A stretch of 64,000 nucleotides of DNA from Bradyrhizobium liaoningense (GTDB lineage Bacteria > Pseudomonadota > Alphaproteobacteria > Rhizobiales > Xanthobacteraceae), in contig NZ_JAFCJT010000001.1 of NCBI RefSeq assembly GCF_018130785.1, forward strand, positions 186,001 to 250,000, in the 5' to 3' direction. Below, piece after piece: positions 1 through 8,722 of the stretch. The translations under genes were made by a program, and so were the position numbers. The notes below the pieces were generated by a model that did no database searches, was not told where the DNA came from, and saw nothing but the letters and a program-made list of their open reading frames with translations. Position 1 is the stretch's first letter. The number at the start of each line of letters is the position of its first letter.

Positions 1-48
1 CATGGCGGGCTCTCCGAGGTGCCGGCATCCTACAATTCATACCACAAA

Positions 49-58
49 GTGCATGCAC
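49..58. promoter_or_regulatory. Palindrome upstream of the first amidohydrolase, possible operator
   Basis: GTGCATGCAC is a perfect 10-bp palindrome. It extends to 16 bp (46/47 pair with 60/61) with one mismatched pair. It lies about 95 bases before the amidohydrolase start in the AT-rich part of the leader, where an operator would be expected. No convincing -35/-10 pair could be fixed beside it, so the role is a guess. Confidence 0.25.
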
Positions 59-151
59 ATTTTTTGAACAATTTGGTGGCATAACTGCACACAATCTGGA
101 GCTGCCAGCTTCCAAAGCTTCCGCTAGGCTACCACAGCTGAATCCGACGCC

Positions 152-1405
152 ATGATCGCCCAACCCGCCTTCGACCTGATCTTCCGCAACACGCTGTTGC
201 GATCATCCGCCGCACCCGTCGATATCGGCGTGAAGGGCGGCCGCATCGCCGCGATCGAGCCCAAGCTAACGAGCGAAAAGCTTGCCTGCGAGGCCGTCGA
301 GGTCGATGTCGGCGGGCGCCTCGCGCTACCCGGGTTCGTCGACACCCACATCCATCTCGACAAGGCCTGCCTGCTCGACCGCTGCGGGCACAATCACGGC
401 AGCGTCTCGGACGCGATCCGCGCCGTGGCCGGGATGAAGAAGGACTTTACGGCCGAGGACGTCTACGCGCGCGGCGCAAAAGTGCTCGAACGCGCCATCG
501 TGCACGGCACGACGCGCATGCGCACCCATGTCGAGATCGACCCGCGGATCGGCCTCCGCGGCTTCGAGGCGGTCAAGACGCTGAAGCGCGACCATGCCTG
601 GGCGATCGACCTGTCGCTCTGTGTCTTCCCGCAGGAAGGCCTGACCAACGACCCCGGCAGCGAGGAACTCCTGATCCAGGCGCTGCGCGACGGCGGCGAA
701 GCGATCGGCGGCTGTCCCTACATGGACACCGACCCGGACGCCCATCTCGAACGCATCTTCGATCTCGCGCAGGAATTCGACGTCGACGTCGACCTCCATC
801 TCGATTTCGACCTCGACCCCTCCTGGTGGCATCTCGACGAAGTCTGCCGGCAGACCGAGCGGCGCAACTACGGGGGACGCGTCGCCATCGGCCACGCTAC
901 TAAACTCTCGGCGCTGCCGCCGGAGCGGATGAAAGCCGCTGCCGCGCAACTGGCAAAATCAGGCGTTGCCGTCACCGTGCTGCCGGCAACCGATCTTTAT
1001 CTGCTGGGCCGCGAAGCCACCCACAACGTGCCGCGCGGGCTGACACCCGCGCACAAGCTCGCCGGCGACGGCGTGCTGTGCTCGGTCGCAACCAACAACG
1101 TGCTCAATCCGTTCACGCCGTTCGGCGACGCCTCCTTGCTGCGGATGGCGAACCTCTATGCCAACGTCGCGCACGCCTCGATCAGCGACTTCGATACCTG
1201 CCTCGATCTCGTGACCGAACTGCCGGCGCGGCTGATGAACCTTGGCGATTATGGCATCAAGGTCGGCAACCCCGCCGATCTCGTCGTGCTCGAAACCCAA
1301 GACAGCCGCTTCGCCATCGCCGAGCTGCCGGATATCGTGATGGGCTTCAAGAGCGGCCGCCAGACGTTTGAGCGGCAGCGGCCCAACTTGTTCAGGCCCG
1401 GCTGA
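152..1405 (+). CDS. Amidohydrolase, cytosine deaminase-like
   Basis: A 417-residue amidohydrolase-superfamily protein resembling cytosine deaminase and AtzC-type aminohydrolases of N-heterocycles. The beta-strand-1 HxH metal motif is at H66/H68 (THIHLDK), further candidate ligands are H216 (DLHLD) and H248 (GHATK), and the C-terminal strand that returns to the small beta-sandwich domain is present (KVGNPADLVV). The strand-8 position where cytosine deaminase has Asp reads ATNNV (N315/N316), so the usual metal/catalytic Asp seems absent, while the next gene keeps it. No signal peptide; cytoplasmic. The start has no strong ribosome site but fits the family N-terminus. The next amidohydrolase begins 73 bases downstream on the same strand, suggesting one operon. 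The true substrate is unknown. Confidence 0.85.
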   Translation: MIAQPAFDLIFRNTLLRSSAAPVDIGVKGGRIAAIEPKLTSEKLACEAVEVDVGGRLALPGFVDTHIHLDKACLLDRCGHNHGSVSDAIRAVAGMKKDFTAEDVYARGAKVLERAIVHGTTRMRTHVEIDPRIGLRGFEAVKTLKRDHAWAIDLSLCVFPQEGLTNDPGSEELLIQALRDGGEAIGGCPYMDTDPDAHLERIFDLAQEFDVDVDLHLDFDLDPSWWHLDEVCRQTERRNYGGRVAIGHATKLSALPPERMKAAAAQLAKSGVAVTVLPATDLYLLGREATHNVPRGLTPAHKLAGDGVLCSVATNNVLNPFTPFGDASLLRMANLYANVAHASISDFDTCLDLVTELPARLMNLGDYGIKVGNPADLVVLETQDSRFAIAELPDIVMGFKSGRQTFERQRPNLFRPG

Positions 1406-1478
1406 CCGGCTTTCCGCGCCTTGCGCCCTACCTGCAGCTTGCGCGATGATCATCGCAATCGACCAACGGAGGAACCGG

Positions 1479-2684
1479 ATGGCCTTCGACACGATCTTCC
1501 TGAACGCGCGCTTCGACGGCGGAGCCCGGCATCACATCGCCGTCGAGGACGGCCGCATCGCCGCGATCACGCCCGTCGATGAGCGTCCCGCAGCGAACGA
1601 GACCATAGACCTCAGCAACGCCCTCGTCGTTCCCGGCTTCGTCGAAGGCCACATCCATCTCGACACCAGCTTCTATGGCGACGCCTGGTGCCCGCACAAA
1701 CCATGCACCAACGGATTCGACGTGCATGAACGCGTGACGTTTCAGGCCCAGAACATGGCCGCGGCCGCGCCGATGGATGTGCGCGCACGCAATCAGCTCG
1801 ATCTCTGCATCGGCCACGGTACCACACAGATGCGCAGCCACGTCATGGTCGACGGCTCAGTCGGCCTGAAATCGCTCGAGACGATCTTGCGCGTGCGCGA
1901 GGAATACAAGGGCCTGATCGACATCCAGCTCGTCGCCTTTCCCCAGAGCGGCATCTTGTCGAGCCCGGGCACGCCGCAATTGCTGGACGAGGCCATCGGG
2001 CTCGGCGCCGACCTCATCGGCGGGCTCGATCCCGCAAGCTTCGATCGCGACGTCGAGAAGCACCTCGACGTGGTGTTCGGTGTGGCCGGCAAGCACGGCG
2101 TCGATGTCGACATCCATCTGCATGACATGGGCACGCTGGGCGCGTTCGAAATCGAGCAGATCGCAGCGCGCACGCGCGCGCTCGGCATGGAGGGACACGT
2201 TGCCGTCAGCCATGCCTACGGGCTCGGCGATATCTCGATGGATCAGCTCAAGAGGATCGCCGATATCCTCGCCCGTTCCGGCGTCGCGATCATGACCAAT
2301 GCGCCGGGCGCCCGGCCCTTCCCGCCCATCCTCGCCCTGCGTCATGCCGGCGTCACCGTCTTCAGCGGCAATGACAACATCCGCGATTCCTGGTGGCCCT
2401 ATGGCGACGGCGACATGCTGCGCCGGGCCACGACTCTCGGCTATCGCTCGGGCTTCAACATCGACGAAGAACTGCGTGTCGCCTTCGATATCGTCACCGT
2501 ATCGGGCGCCAGGGCGTTGCGGCTCGAAGGCTACGGCCTGGACGTCGGCGCCAAAGCCGATCTCGTGACGCTGCACGCGGAACATGTTCCCGAGGCCGTC
2601 GTCGCCGTGCCGCAGGCGCGCTCCGTCTATAAGGAAGGCAGGCTTGTCGCATCGAACGGTAGGATCGTGGGGAAGCGCGGCTGA
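1479..2684 (+). CDS. Amidohydrolase, cytosine deaminase/AtzC-like
   Basis: A 401-residue paralogue of the preceding gene. The start at 1479 was chosen because ACGGAGGA lies just upstream (1466-1473) and homology begins here; an upstream in-frame extension to 1368 would overlap the previous gene and adds unrelated residues. Motifs: HIHLD in strand 1, DIHLHD mid-protein, SHAYG, and GNDNIRD in strand 8, which keeps the Asp expected for metal/water activation. It is a cytoplasmic hydrolase, probably a deaminase or ring-opening amidase of a cyclic nitrogen compound. Pairing of an intact and a divergent paralogue suggests successive or heteromeric action, but this is inference. The nearest functional neighbours are the catabolic genes further right. 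Confidence 0.85.
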   Translation: MAFDTIFLNARFDGGARHHIAVEDGRIAAITPVDERPAANETIDLSNALVVPGFVEGHIHLDTSFYGDAWCPHKPCTNGFDVHERVTFQAQNMAAAAPMDVRARNQLDLCIGHGTTQMRSHVMVDGSVGLKSLETILRVREEYKGLIDIQLVAFPQSGILSSPGTPQLLDEAIGLGADLIGGLDPASFDRDVEKHLDVVFGVAGKHGVDVDIHLHDMGTLGAFEIEQIAARTRALGMEGHVAVSHAYGLGDISMDQLKRIADILARSGVAIMTNAPGARPFPPILALRHAGVTVFSGNDNIRDSWWPYGDGDMLRRATTLGYRSGFNIDEELRVAFDIVTVSGARALRLEGYGLDVGAKADLVTLHAEHVPEAVVAVPQARSVYKEGRLVASNGRIVGKRG

Positions 2685-2860
2685 TTGCCAGGGCGACATC
2701 CGTTCCATTTTACCGTTGACTGCTCCGACATTCCGAATCCGGTAGATTTCCGGATAGTAGATTCGCTCGGATTTCCCGATAGGTGGGCGCATTGCAAATC
2801 CCGCGGTGCCGGTCATGGAGGGCCTGCACTGAAGTCTGCATTCAACGGGGAAGCATTGAC

Positions 2861-3172
2861 ATGTTCAACGCATTCAGCAGCATCGACTATCATTCCATCC
2901 GGGCGAGAACGCCGAGCGAAGCCGCCATGAAGCGGCTCGACGGCATCGGGCAAGTCCTGTCGGATCTCGATCTTGCGGGCGTCCGGACGCACGATGACCT
3001 GACGCGCGCGCTTCTGACGCTCGACACCGCCGACAAATGCATCCGTGCGATCCGCGCAGAATTCCGCACCGAAGCCGCAAGCGATCGGCTGGTGCGCAAG
3101 GCCGAGAACCTGATGGAGCTGATCGAACGCGCGCGCGACGAGCTTACGGGCTGTCGCGCCGCAACGTCCTGA
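2861..3172 (+). CDS. Small hypothetical protein
   Basis: A 103-residue protein starting at ATG 2861, preceded by ACGGGGAAG as ribosome site; the reading frame is open further upstream but without a good start. The composition is mixed-charge and helical (repeated Arg/Glu/Leu/Ala runs such as RKAENLMELIERARDE), with no signal peptide, membrane segment or cysteine cluster, so probably a small soluble helical protein. It sits alone between the amidohydrolase pair and the convergent catabolic operon, with a 176-base leader of its own. I do not recognise a family. Codon use resembles the neighbours, which supports a real gene. Confidence 0.6.
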   Translation: MFNAFSSIDYHSIRARTPSEAAMKRLDGIGQVLSDLDLAGVRTHDDLTRALLTLDTADKCIRAIRAEFRTEAASDRLVRKAENLMELIERARDELTGCRAATS

Positions 3173-3181
3173 GTTGAAGCC

Positions 3182-4102
3182 CTACTTCTCGCGATTGATC
3201 TTCGTCAGGATCCGATCTGCCTCGGTCCGCCAGTCGGCGCTGCGGGCGAACTCCTTGGTGCCCTTGGTGCCGAACAAGCCTTCATCCGCGAGATCGGCGA
3301 CCCAGGCCTGCCGCTCGGCCGTGCCCTGCGCCGACCACGGCGTCAGCCCGGCCTCGCGCACGGTCTCCGCGACCTCCCGCACCTCTTCGGCGCGGCGACG
3401 GCCGTGCTCGATCACGCGTTGGAAGAAATAGGCGCCCTGCTTCTCCCAGTCGATCGCGGGAAAGGTTTCAGCAAGCGAAGCCAGCACCGCATCCTCGACG
3501 CCGTAGGCGCGCGCGGTGGTGAAGCTTTCGATGACCATGGCCTCCAGGCCCTTGATCATGATGCTGCGGCACATTTTTACTGCCGAGGACACACCGAGCT
3601 TGTCGCTCGCAACCTTGGCCGCGAACCCGATTGCATTCAGCAGCGGCTCCAGCTCCCTCGCGCCGGGGCCGCCGAGCAGGAGCGGCACCTTGATGCGATA
3701 AGGCGGCACCGAGGTCATCACGGCGCCCTCGACATAGCGTCCGTCAGCGCCGTCGATCAGCGCGGCGGCGCGCTGCTTGGCACCTGGCGAGGCCGAATTG
3801 AAATCGAGGAACCAGGTGCCCTGATTGATCGCCGCCGCGCAGGCTTCTGCCACCGGCACGGCCTGGCTCGCCGTGACCGCGGAGATGATGAAATCGGATT
3901 TCGCGGTCAGCTCGGCGTGAGACGCCGCCAGCGCAACCCCGAACTTCGCCGCATGCTCCTTCAGTGCAGCGTCCCGCTCGCCTCCGAGCTTGATGTCGTA
4001 AGCGGCGACCTTGATGTCCTGCTGACGCAGATCCTCGGCCAAAATCCTGCCGACCTCACCGTAGCCAACCAGCCCGACCTGCCATCGCTTCGGATCCGCC
4101 AT
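3182..4102 (-). CDS. NAD(P)-dependent oxidoreductase, DUF1932 type
   Basis: A 306-residue protein of the 6-phosphogluconate/beta-hydroxyacid dehydrogenase superfamily. The N-terminal Rossmann motif GLVGYGEVG is at residues 10-18. The C-terminal half (about 190-260) matches the helical DUF1932 domain that follows the NADP-binding domain in this family. A Lys in the SSAVKMC stretch is in the region of the usual catalytic Lys. It is the last gene of the leftward tetR operon and overlaps the preceding gene by one base (TGATG), implying translational coupling. A role in oxidising or reducing an intermediate of the aromatic-acid pathway is likely from context. It is not a LigC (Gfo/Idh/MocA) dehydrogenase by sequence. 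Confidence 0.8.
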   Translation of the reverse strand: MADPKRWQVGLVGYGEVGRILAEDLRQQDIKVAAYDIKLGGERDAALKEHAAKFGVALAASHAELTAKSDFIISAVTASQAVPVAEACAAAINQGTWFLDFNSASPGAKQRAAALIDGADGRYVEGAVMTSVPPYRIKVPLLLGGPGARELEPLLNAIGFAAKVASDKLGVSSAVKMCRSIMIKGLEAMVIESFTTARAYGVEDAVLASLAETFPAIDWEKQGAYFFQRVIEHGRRRAEEVREVAETVREAGLTPWSAQGTAERQAWVADLADEGLFGTKGTKEFARSADWRTEADRILTKINREK

Positions 4103-4971
4103 CAGTTCAATCCTCGAATCGTCTCGTCGAAGAGCTCCTCGACCGCATAGCGGCGCGGAATCAGCGCCTGCTGGAACGCGTAGTCGACGATCAGCTCCAA
4201 CGGCTTCCTGTTCGCTTCGATCCCGAACGGAACGAGGTCGGGCGTTGCCGCAGGTCCGGCCTGGGCCTTGTTCTGCTTGAGGAGATCATAGACGCCCGCG
4301 ACTATTTCGGGGCGCGATTTCGCAAGCTGCTCGGTCACGACCACGAGATGATTGACCGGCACGACGCCACGGCGCGCGAACCATTTGGCGGCTTCGGCGG
4401 CCGGATCGGGGAATAGCGGCTTTAGCTTGGGATCGTTCGAGGCCTCGCCGAGGACGGCATCGAGCTCGCCGTCGAGCAGCATCTGAAGAATCTTCTTGTC
4501 CTTCGGCGCACGCTCGGTGGTGTCGACATATTCCGCGACGTGCGGATCCTCGAACGTCACCCAGCGGATCTTGTCGAGGTTGACGCCATAGTCGTTGGCG
4601 AGGATGCCCCTGATCCATGCGCCCGTCGTCGTGGTGAAGGAACGGATGCCGACACGCTTGCCTTCGAGATCGGACGGCCCCAGCGTTCCCTGCGCCGGAT
4701 TATAGAGCGCGTAGGAATGCTGGAAACGGCCGAGCATGGTCGCCGGCAGCAGCACCAGCGGCTTGCCGTGCGCCTTGGCCATCAGATAGGTCACGATCGC
4801 CATCTCGCAGACGTCGAAAGCCTGCTCGCGCACCATCGGCTTGAACGCCGTGTTGGTCGGCGCGTACTCGATGAAGTCCAGGTCGAAGCGGTCGGAGCGA
4901 AGCTCGCCGCTCTTCACCGCCTGGACGTGGGGGTGACTGCCGAGCACGGCTTTCAGCTTGAGGCGATCCAT
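4102..4971 (-). CDS. 4,5-dihydroxyphthalate decarboxylase-like protein (Pht5 family)
   Basis: A 289-residue protein with the periplasmic-binding-protein fold of the Pht5/4,5-dihydroxyphthalate decarboxylase family. There is no signal peptide, so it is a cytoplasmic enzyme rather than a transporter component. The family look is seen in the early FDLDFIEYAP and AFDVCEMAI stretches and the GKRVGIRSF segment. ATG 4971 is preferred over a TTG at 4992, because GGAG occurs ahead of it and homology begins with MDRLKLK. It lies downstream of the GalC-like gene after a 107-base gap that contains a palindromic repeat, and overlaps the oxidoreductase. Context suggests decarboxylation of an aromatic or pyrone dicarboxylate; the substrate cannot be told from sequence. 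Confidence 0.75.
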   Translation of the reverse strand: MDRLKLKAVLGSHPHVQAVKSGELRSDRFDLDFIEYAPTNTAFKPMVREQAFDVCEMAIVTYLMAKAHGKPLVLLPATMLGRFQHSYALYNPAQGTLGPSDLEGKRVGIRSFTTTTGAWIRGILANDYGVNLDKIRWVTFEDPHVAEYVDTTERAPKDKKILQMLLDGELDAVLGEASNDPKLKPLFPDPAAEAAKWFARRGVVPVNHLVVVTEQLAKSRPEIVAGVYDLLKQNKAQAGPAATPDLVPFGIEANRKPLELIVDYAFQQALIPRRYAVEELFDETIRGLN

Positions 4972-4993
4972 CCACCCGCTCCGCTTCTCCAAA

Positions 4994-5038
4994 GCATGAT
5001 CCGGAAAAGTGCGCAGCGGTTTTCCGGAAAGATCATGC
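4994..5038. repeat. Intergenic palindromic repeat, GCATGAT...ATCATGC family
   Basis: An imperfect hairpin between the GalC-like and Pht5-like genes. The outer arms are GCATGATC and GATCATGC, and the inner arms TCCGGAAAA and TTTTCCGGA surround GTGCGCAGCGG. The same unit recurs at 32211-32259 with arms GAGCATGACC/GTCATGCTC. In transcripts it would fold into a long stem, so it may terminate transcription partially or stabilise RNA inside the operon. Confidence 0.75.
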
Positions 5039-5078
5039 GTAAAACAAACACCTAAAGTGCGATGAAGATCATCGCGCT

Positions 5079-5762
5079 TTAGACGTCCTCGGGATTGTCG
5101 ACATAGACCAGCCCGGCCTTCGCCAGCGCCTCGCGCATGTTGTACATGTCGAGACCCAGTTCGCCCGAGCCAAGCCGCTTGCGTTTGCCGCCCTCGTCCG
5201 CATTGCGCTTCTTCGCCTTCTCGGCGACCTCAGCGGCATATCGCTTCGGCACCACGACGACGCCGTCGTCGTCGGCCACGACGATGTCGCCGGGATCGAC
5301 ATTGACGCCGGCGCAGACCACGGGGATGTTGACCGAGCCGAGCGTGGCCTTGACCGTGCCCTTGGCCGAGACTGCGCGCGACCACACAGGAAACTTCATC
5401 TCGTGCAGCGCTTTGACGTCACGGCAGCCGGCGTCGATGATCAGCCCCTGCACGCCGCGGGCCTGCAGCGAGGTCGCCAGCAACTCGCCGAACATCCCAT
5501 CGGTATTGTCGGTGGTGCAGCCGACGACGAGAATGTCGCCCTTCTTGCACTGCTCGACGGCGACATGGATCATCCAGTTGTCGCCGGGCTGCGCCAGCAC
5601 GGTGACGGCGGGACCGGCGATCGACGCCCCCGCCCACGCCGGTCGCAGATACGGCTTCATCAGCCCGATGCGGCCATAGGCCTCGTGCACGGTCGAGACG
5701 CCGTACTCTGCCATTCCGGCGGGGTCGGCACGCTTGATGTTGCGAACGACGACGGGCTTCAT
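5079..5762 (-). CDS. galC: 4-carboxy-4-hydroxy-2-oxoadipate aldolase (GalC/LigK-like, RraA fold)
   Basis: A 227-residue member of the RraA-like/HMG aldolase family. GalC and LigK split 4-carboxy-4-hydroxy-2-oxoadipate into pyruvate and oxaloacetate at the end of the gallate and protocatechuate-4,5 pathways. The active-site region [14 protein letters not shown] carries the Arg-Asp pair used for substrate and Mg binding, and [17 protein letters not shown] is the family C-terminal signature. The start at 5762 overlaps the stop of the upstream GalB-like gene by four bases (ATGA); a longer open frame upstream lies inside that gene and is rejected. The direct GalB-GalC pairing matches the order of consecutive reactions, which strengthens both calls. 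Confidence 0.8.
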   Translation of the reverse strand: MKPVVVRNIKRADPAGMAEYGVSTVHEAYGRIGLMKPYLRPAWAGASIAGPAVTVLAQPGDNWMIHVAVEQCKKGDILVVGCTTDNTDGMFGELLATSLQARGVQGLIIDAGCRDVKALHEMKFPVWSRAVSAKGTVKATLGSVNIPVVCAGVNVDPGDIVVADDDGVVVVPKRYAAEVAEKAKKRNADEGGKRKRLGSGELGLDMYNMREALAKAGLVYVDNPEDV

Positions 5763-6472
5763 GCCAGCTCCTCCGCAACCGTCGGGAACAGGCGCTGATA
5801 GGCCTCGCCATAAGTCATGGGTACGCCGGTGTTGCGGCTGCCCTGGATGCCGCGGTTGAGCGCGACGCGCTCGTAATAGCCCCAGAGATGTTTCTGCGCG
5901 GCGAGGATCTGGAACGCCTCGTACTTCTCCTTCCAGACCTCGTCGATCTTGAGCAGCAGATCGGGCTTGTAGTTGCACTGCTCCGGCTGGTGCGGCTCGA
6001 ACAGGAACACCGGCGGCGCCGAATATTTGTACTGCGCGCCGGGCTTGTGGCCCATCGCCTGCGCGACAACGCGGGTCTCCTGCGCGAAATGCGCCGCGTT
6101 CGGGTGGTCGAAATTGTAGGGGTCTTCCAGCGCATGCGTCAGCACGAAGCTCGGATTGAGCTCGCGGTAGATGTCGACCATGCGGTCGAAATGCGCTTCA
6201 GTAAGCTTCAGCGGATAGTCGCCGCAATCGAAGAACTCGATCTCCGCACCGAGCAGCTTTGCGGCCCGCTCCGCCTCGTCCTTGCGGCCGGCCTTGACCG
6301 ATTCCAGCGTCGCGCCCTTCTCCTTCCAGGCGAACTGGCTCTCGCCGCGCTCGCCGAAGGACATGCAGACGATCTTCATGCGATAACCCTTCTTCGCATG
6401 CAGCGCGATGGCGCCGCCGGCGCGCCAGACGAAATCGCCCGGATGGGCCGTGATCACGAGACCTGTTTTCAT
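5759..6472 (-). CDS. galB: 4-oxalomesaconate hydratase-like protein (GalB, PIG-L/LmbE family)
   Basis: A 237-residue PIG-L/LmbE-fold zinc protein. Most of this family are deacetylases, but GalB of Pseudomonas putida is a hydratase that converts 4-oxalomesaconate to 4-carboxy-4-hydroxy-2-oxoadipate. The Zn motif is [12 protein letters not shown] near the N-terminus instead of the deacetylase AHPDDE, with a second His cluster DHPNAAHF, both as I expect for GalB-type members. The start at ATG 6472 was chosen for the upstream AGGGGAG and because the fold begins with [11 protein letters not shown]; an extension to 6568 is unlikely. It is coupled to the GalC-like gene by an ATGA overlap. Its substrate would be supplied by the two LigI-like hydrolases upstream. 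Confidence 0.75.
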   Translation of the reverse strand: MKTGLVITAHPGDFVWRAGGAIALHAKKGYRMKIVCMSFGERGESQFAWKEKGATLESVKAGRKDEAERAAKLLGAEIEFFDCGDYPLKLTEAHFDRMVDIYRELNPSFVLTHALEDPYNFDHPNAAHFAQETRVVAQAMGHKPGAQYKYSAPPVFLFEPHQPEQCNYKPDLLLKIDEVWKEKYEAFQILAAQKHLWGYYERVALNRGIQGSRNTGVPMTYGEAYQRLFPTVAEELA

Positions 6473-6539
6473 GGGACAAACTCCCCTCTTTCGTTCGTAA
6501 GCATCATAGACGGCCCGCCTCATGCAGGCCGCCAATTCA

Positions 6540-7841
6540 TCAAGCCGCGGCAGCCATGGGTTCCTCACCGTCCAGCACGCGCTTCAAACGCTCGTCGTCG
6601 AGCGCGCCTTCCCATTTGGCAATCGCGATGGTCGCGACGGCGTTCCCGATCAGATTGGTCGGGGTCAGCCCCTGCGACATCAGACGGTGGATCCCGAGCA
6701 CCAGCGCAACGCTCGTCACCGGAATGGAGCCAGTCGCCGACAGGGTTGCCGCGAGCACGACGAAGGCGGCGCCCGCGATCCCCGCCGCGCCCTTGGACGT
6801 CACGAGCAGGATCAGCAGCAGTTCGATCTGCTCTGCCAAACCAAATGGCGTGTTGGTCGCCTGCGCCAAAAACACCGAGGCGGCGGCGAGGTAAAGACAG
6901 GTACCATCAAGATTGAAGGAATAGCCGGTCGGGATCACAAGCCCCACCACGCTCTTCTCGCAGCCCGCCCTCTCCAGCTTGGTCAGCATCCGCGGCAGCA
7001 CCGTCTCGGACGACGTGGTGGCGATGCAGATCAACAGCTCTTCCCAGATGTAGCGGATCAGCTTGAGCAGCGAGAAGCCGCAGAGACGCGCGACGGGGCC
7101 GAGCGCCACGATGATGAAGATCACGCAAGTGAGATAGAAGCTGCCCAGCAGCTTACCGAGCGAGGCCAGCGAGCCGACGCCGAATTTGCCGACCGTAAAG
7201 GCGATGGCACCGAACGCGCCGATCGGTGCCGCCCACATCACGAAGCCGACGACGGCAAACACCATCTTGGCGGCGATGTCGATCAGATGGACCAGCGGTG
7301 CCGCGCGCTCGCCGAGCTGCACCAGCGCGAAGCCACACAGGACGGAGATGAAGAGCACCTGGAGGATGTTGCCCTCGGCAAAGGCGCCGATGAAGGTCGC
7401 CGGCACGATGTTCAGGAGAAACGGAACGAAGCCGATGGCGCCGGTCTGCTTGACGTAGGGCTCGATGGCGCTGGCATTGATGCTGGCGGGGTCGATGTTC
7501 ATGCCGACGCCGGGCTTGAGCAGATTGACCGCGATGAGACCGATGATCAGCGCGATCGTCGTCATGATCTCGAAATAGACGATCGCCTTGACCGCGACCC
7601 GCCCGACCCGCGCCATGTCGGCCATGTGGGCGATGCCGTGCACGACCGTGCAGAAGATGATCGGCGCGATCAGCATCCGGATTGCCTTGATGAAGGCGTC
7701 GCCCAGCGGCTGCATTTTGGCACCCGCCTCGGGACTGGCGATCCCAAGCGCGATGCCGGCTGCCATGGCGATGAGCACCTGGATCCAGAGCTCCCTCCAC
7801 CAGGCGCGACCCCGCGGCTTGTCGATCGCGAGTGCTGTCAT
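6540..7841 (-). CDS. dctA: C4-dicarboxylate transporter, DctA family
   Basis: A 433-residue inner-membrane symporter of the dicarboxylate/amino-acid:cation family. The hallmark segments are present: a serine-rich re-entrant loop (ATTSSETVLPRML), the conserved PTGYSFNLDGT motif, and TSKGAAGIAGAAFVVL for the second hairpin. Eight or so hydrophobic helices span the length. It probably imports an organic acid into the cytoplasm with protons or sodium. It overlaps the upstream LigI-like gene by ATGA and is followed after 67 bases by the GalB-like gene, so uptake of a di- or tricarboxylic aromatic intermediate by this operon is plausible. Sequence alone does not separate malate/succinate transport from a specialised substrate. 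Confidence 0.85.
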   Translation of the reverse strand: MTALAIDKPRGRAWWRELWIQVLIAMAAGIALGIASPEAGAKMQPLGDAFIKAIRMLIAPIIFCTVVHGIAHMADMARVGRVAVKAIVYFEIMTTIALIIGLIAVNLLKPGVGMNIDPASINASAIEPYVKQTGAIGFVPFLLNIVPATFIGAFAEGNILQVLFISVLCGFALVQLGERAAPLVHLIDIAAKMVFAVVGFVMWAAPIGAFGAIAFTVGKFGVGSLASLGKLLGSFYLTCVIFIIVALGPVARLCGFSLLKLIRYIWEELLICIATTSSETVLPRMLTKLERAGCEKSVVGLVIPTGYSFNLDGTCLYLAAASVFLAQATNTPFGLAEQIELLLILLVTSKGAAGIAGAAFVVLAATLSATGSIPVTSVALVLGIHRLMSQGLTPTNLIGNAVATIAIAKWEGALDDERLKRVLDGEEPMAAAA

Positions 7842-8722
7842 TGGTCGAACTCGAACAGCCGCGCAGGATTCACGACGAGGATCTTCTGCTGGAATTCCGG
7901 CTCGGGCGCGAACAGCGGGATCAGATCGACGAGGTCGCCATCATTCGGCATCACCTTGACGTTGGGATGCGGCCAGTCGGTGCCCCAGATGACGCGATCC
8001 GGCGCGGTCTCCACGATCTTGCGCGCGAATGGCACGGCATCGGTAAAGGGCGGTCCAGCCGAAGATACCCGTTCCGAGCCGCAGATCTTGACCCAGCATT
8101 TCTCGTCGCGCTGCATCAGCTCGATCAATATCCTGAACGGAAGCTGGTCGAGCCCCTCCGACGCCTTCACCCGCCCCATATGGTCGATGGTGTAGCTCAG
8201 CGGCAGCCTGGCCAGCATGTCGGCATATTCGGGCAGATCAATCGCGTCGAAATGCAGATCGATGTGCCAGCCGAGCGGCGCCACCATCGCGATGACGCGG
8301 TTGAACACGCCTTTGTCGGGAACGCCGCCGAGATGGCGGACGAAATTGAAGCGGCAACCGCGGAAGCCGCCTTCGTGCAGCACACGAAGCTCACGCTCGG
8401 TGATGGCGTCGTCGATATTGGCGACCGCACGATAGGCGCCATTGCTCTGCGCAATGGCATCGAGCGCCACTGTATTGTCGGTGCCGTGGACGCTGGCATT
8501 GACGATGACCGCGCGCTCCACCCCGAGCTTGGCATGCAGCGCACGGAAATCCTCCAGCGGCGCATCCGGCGGCGTGTAGGAGCGATCAGGCGAATACGGA
8601 TATTTCGAGCCTGGCCCGAAGATGTGACAATGCGCATCGCAGGACAGCTTCGGCAGCTTGAACTTCGGCGTGCGCGTGTCCGGATCGGGCGGCGGAATGG
8701 TCGGCGTGTACATCATCGTCAT
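7838..8722 (-). CDS. 2-pyrone-4,6-dicarboxylate lactonase-like amidohydrolase (LigI family)
   Basis: A 294-residue amidohydrolase. LigI opens 2-pyrone-4,6-dicarboxylate to 4-oxalomesaconate in lignin-derived aromatic catabolism. Matches include the HxH motif CDAHCHIFGP (H31, H33), SVHGTDN, the IDHMGR stretch, and the strongly conserved WGTDWPHPN near residue 249, which provides the catalytic Asp. No signal peptide; cytoplasmic. It overlaps the upstream secreted paralogue by one base (TGATG) and DctA by four bases, so all three are co-translated. The product of this reaction is the substrate of the GalB-like protein encoded downstream. Other cyclic esters remain possible. Confidence 0.8.
   Translation of the reverse strand: MTMMYTPTIPPPDPDTRTPKFKLPKLSCDAHCHIFGPGSKYPYSPDRSYTPPDAPLEDFRALHAKLGVERAVIVNASVHGTDNTVALDAIAQSNGAYRAVANIDDAITERELRVLHEGGFRGCRFNFVRHLGGVPDKGVFNRVIAMVAPLGWHIDLHFDAIDLPEYADMLARLPLSYTIDHMGRVKASEGLDQLPFRILIELMQRDEKCWVKICGSERVSSAGPPFTDAVPFARKIVETAPDRVIWGTDWPHPNVKVMPNDGDLVDLIPLFAPEPEFQQKILVVNPARLFEFDQ

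Noticed and set aside
1368..1478. N-terminal extension of the second amidohydrolase
   Set aside because: Overlaps the end of the first gene; a strong ribosome site precedes ATG 1479 where homology begins.
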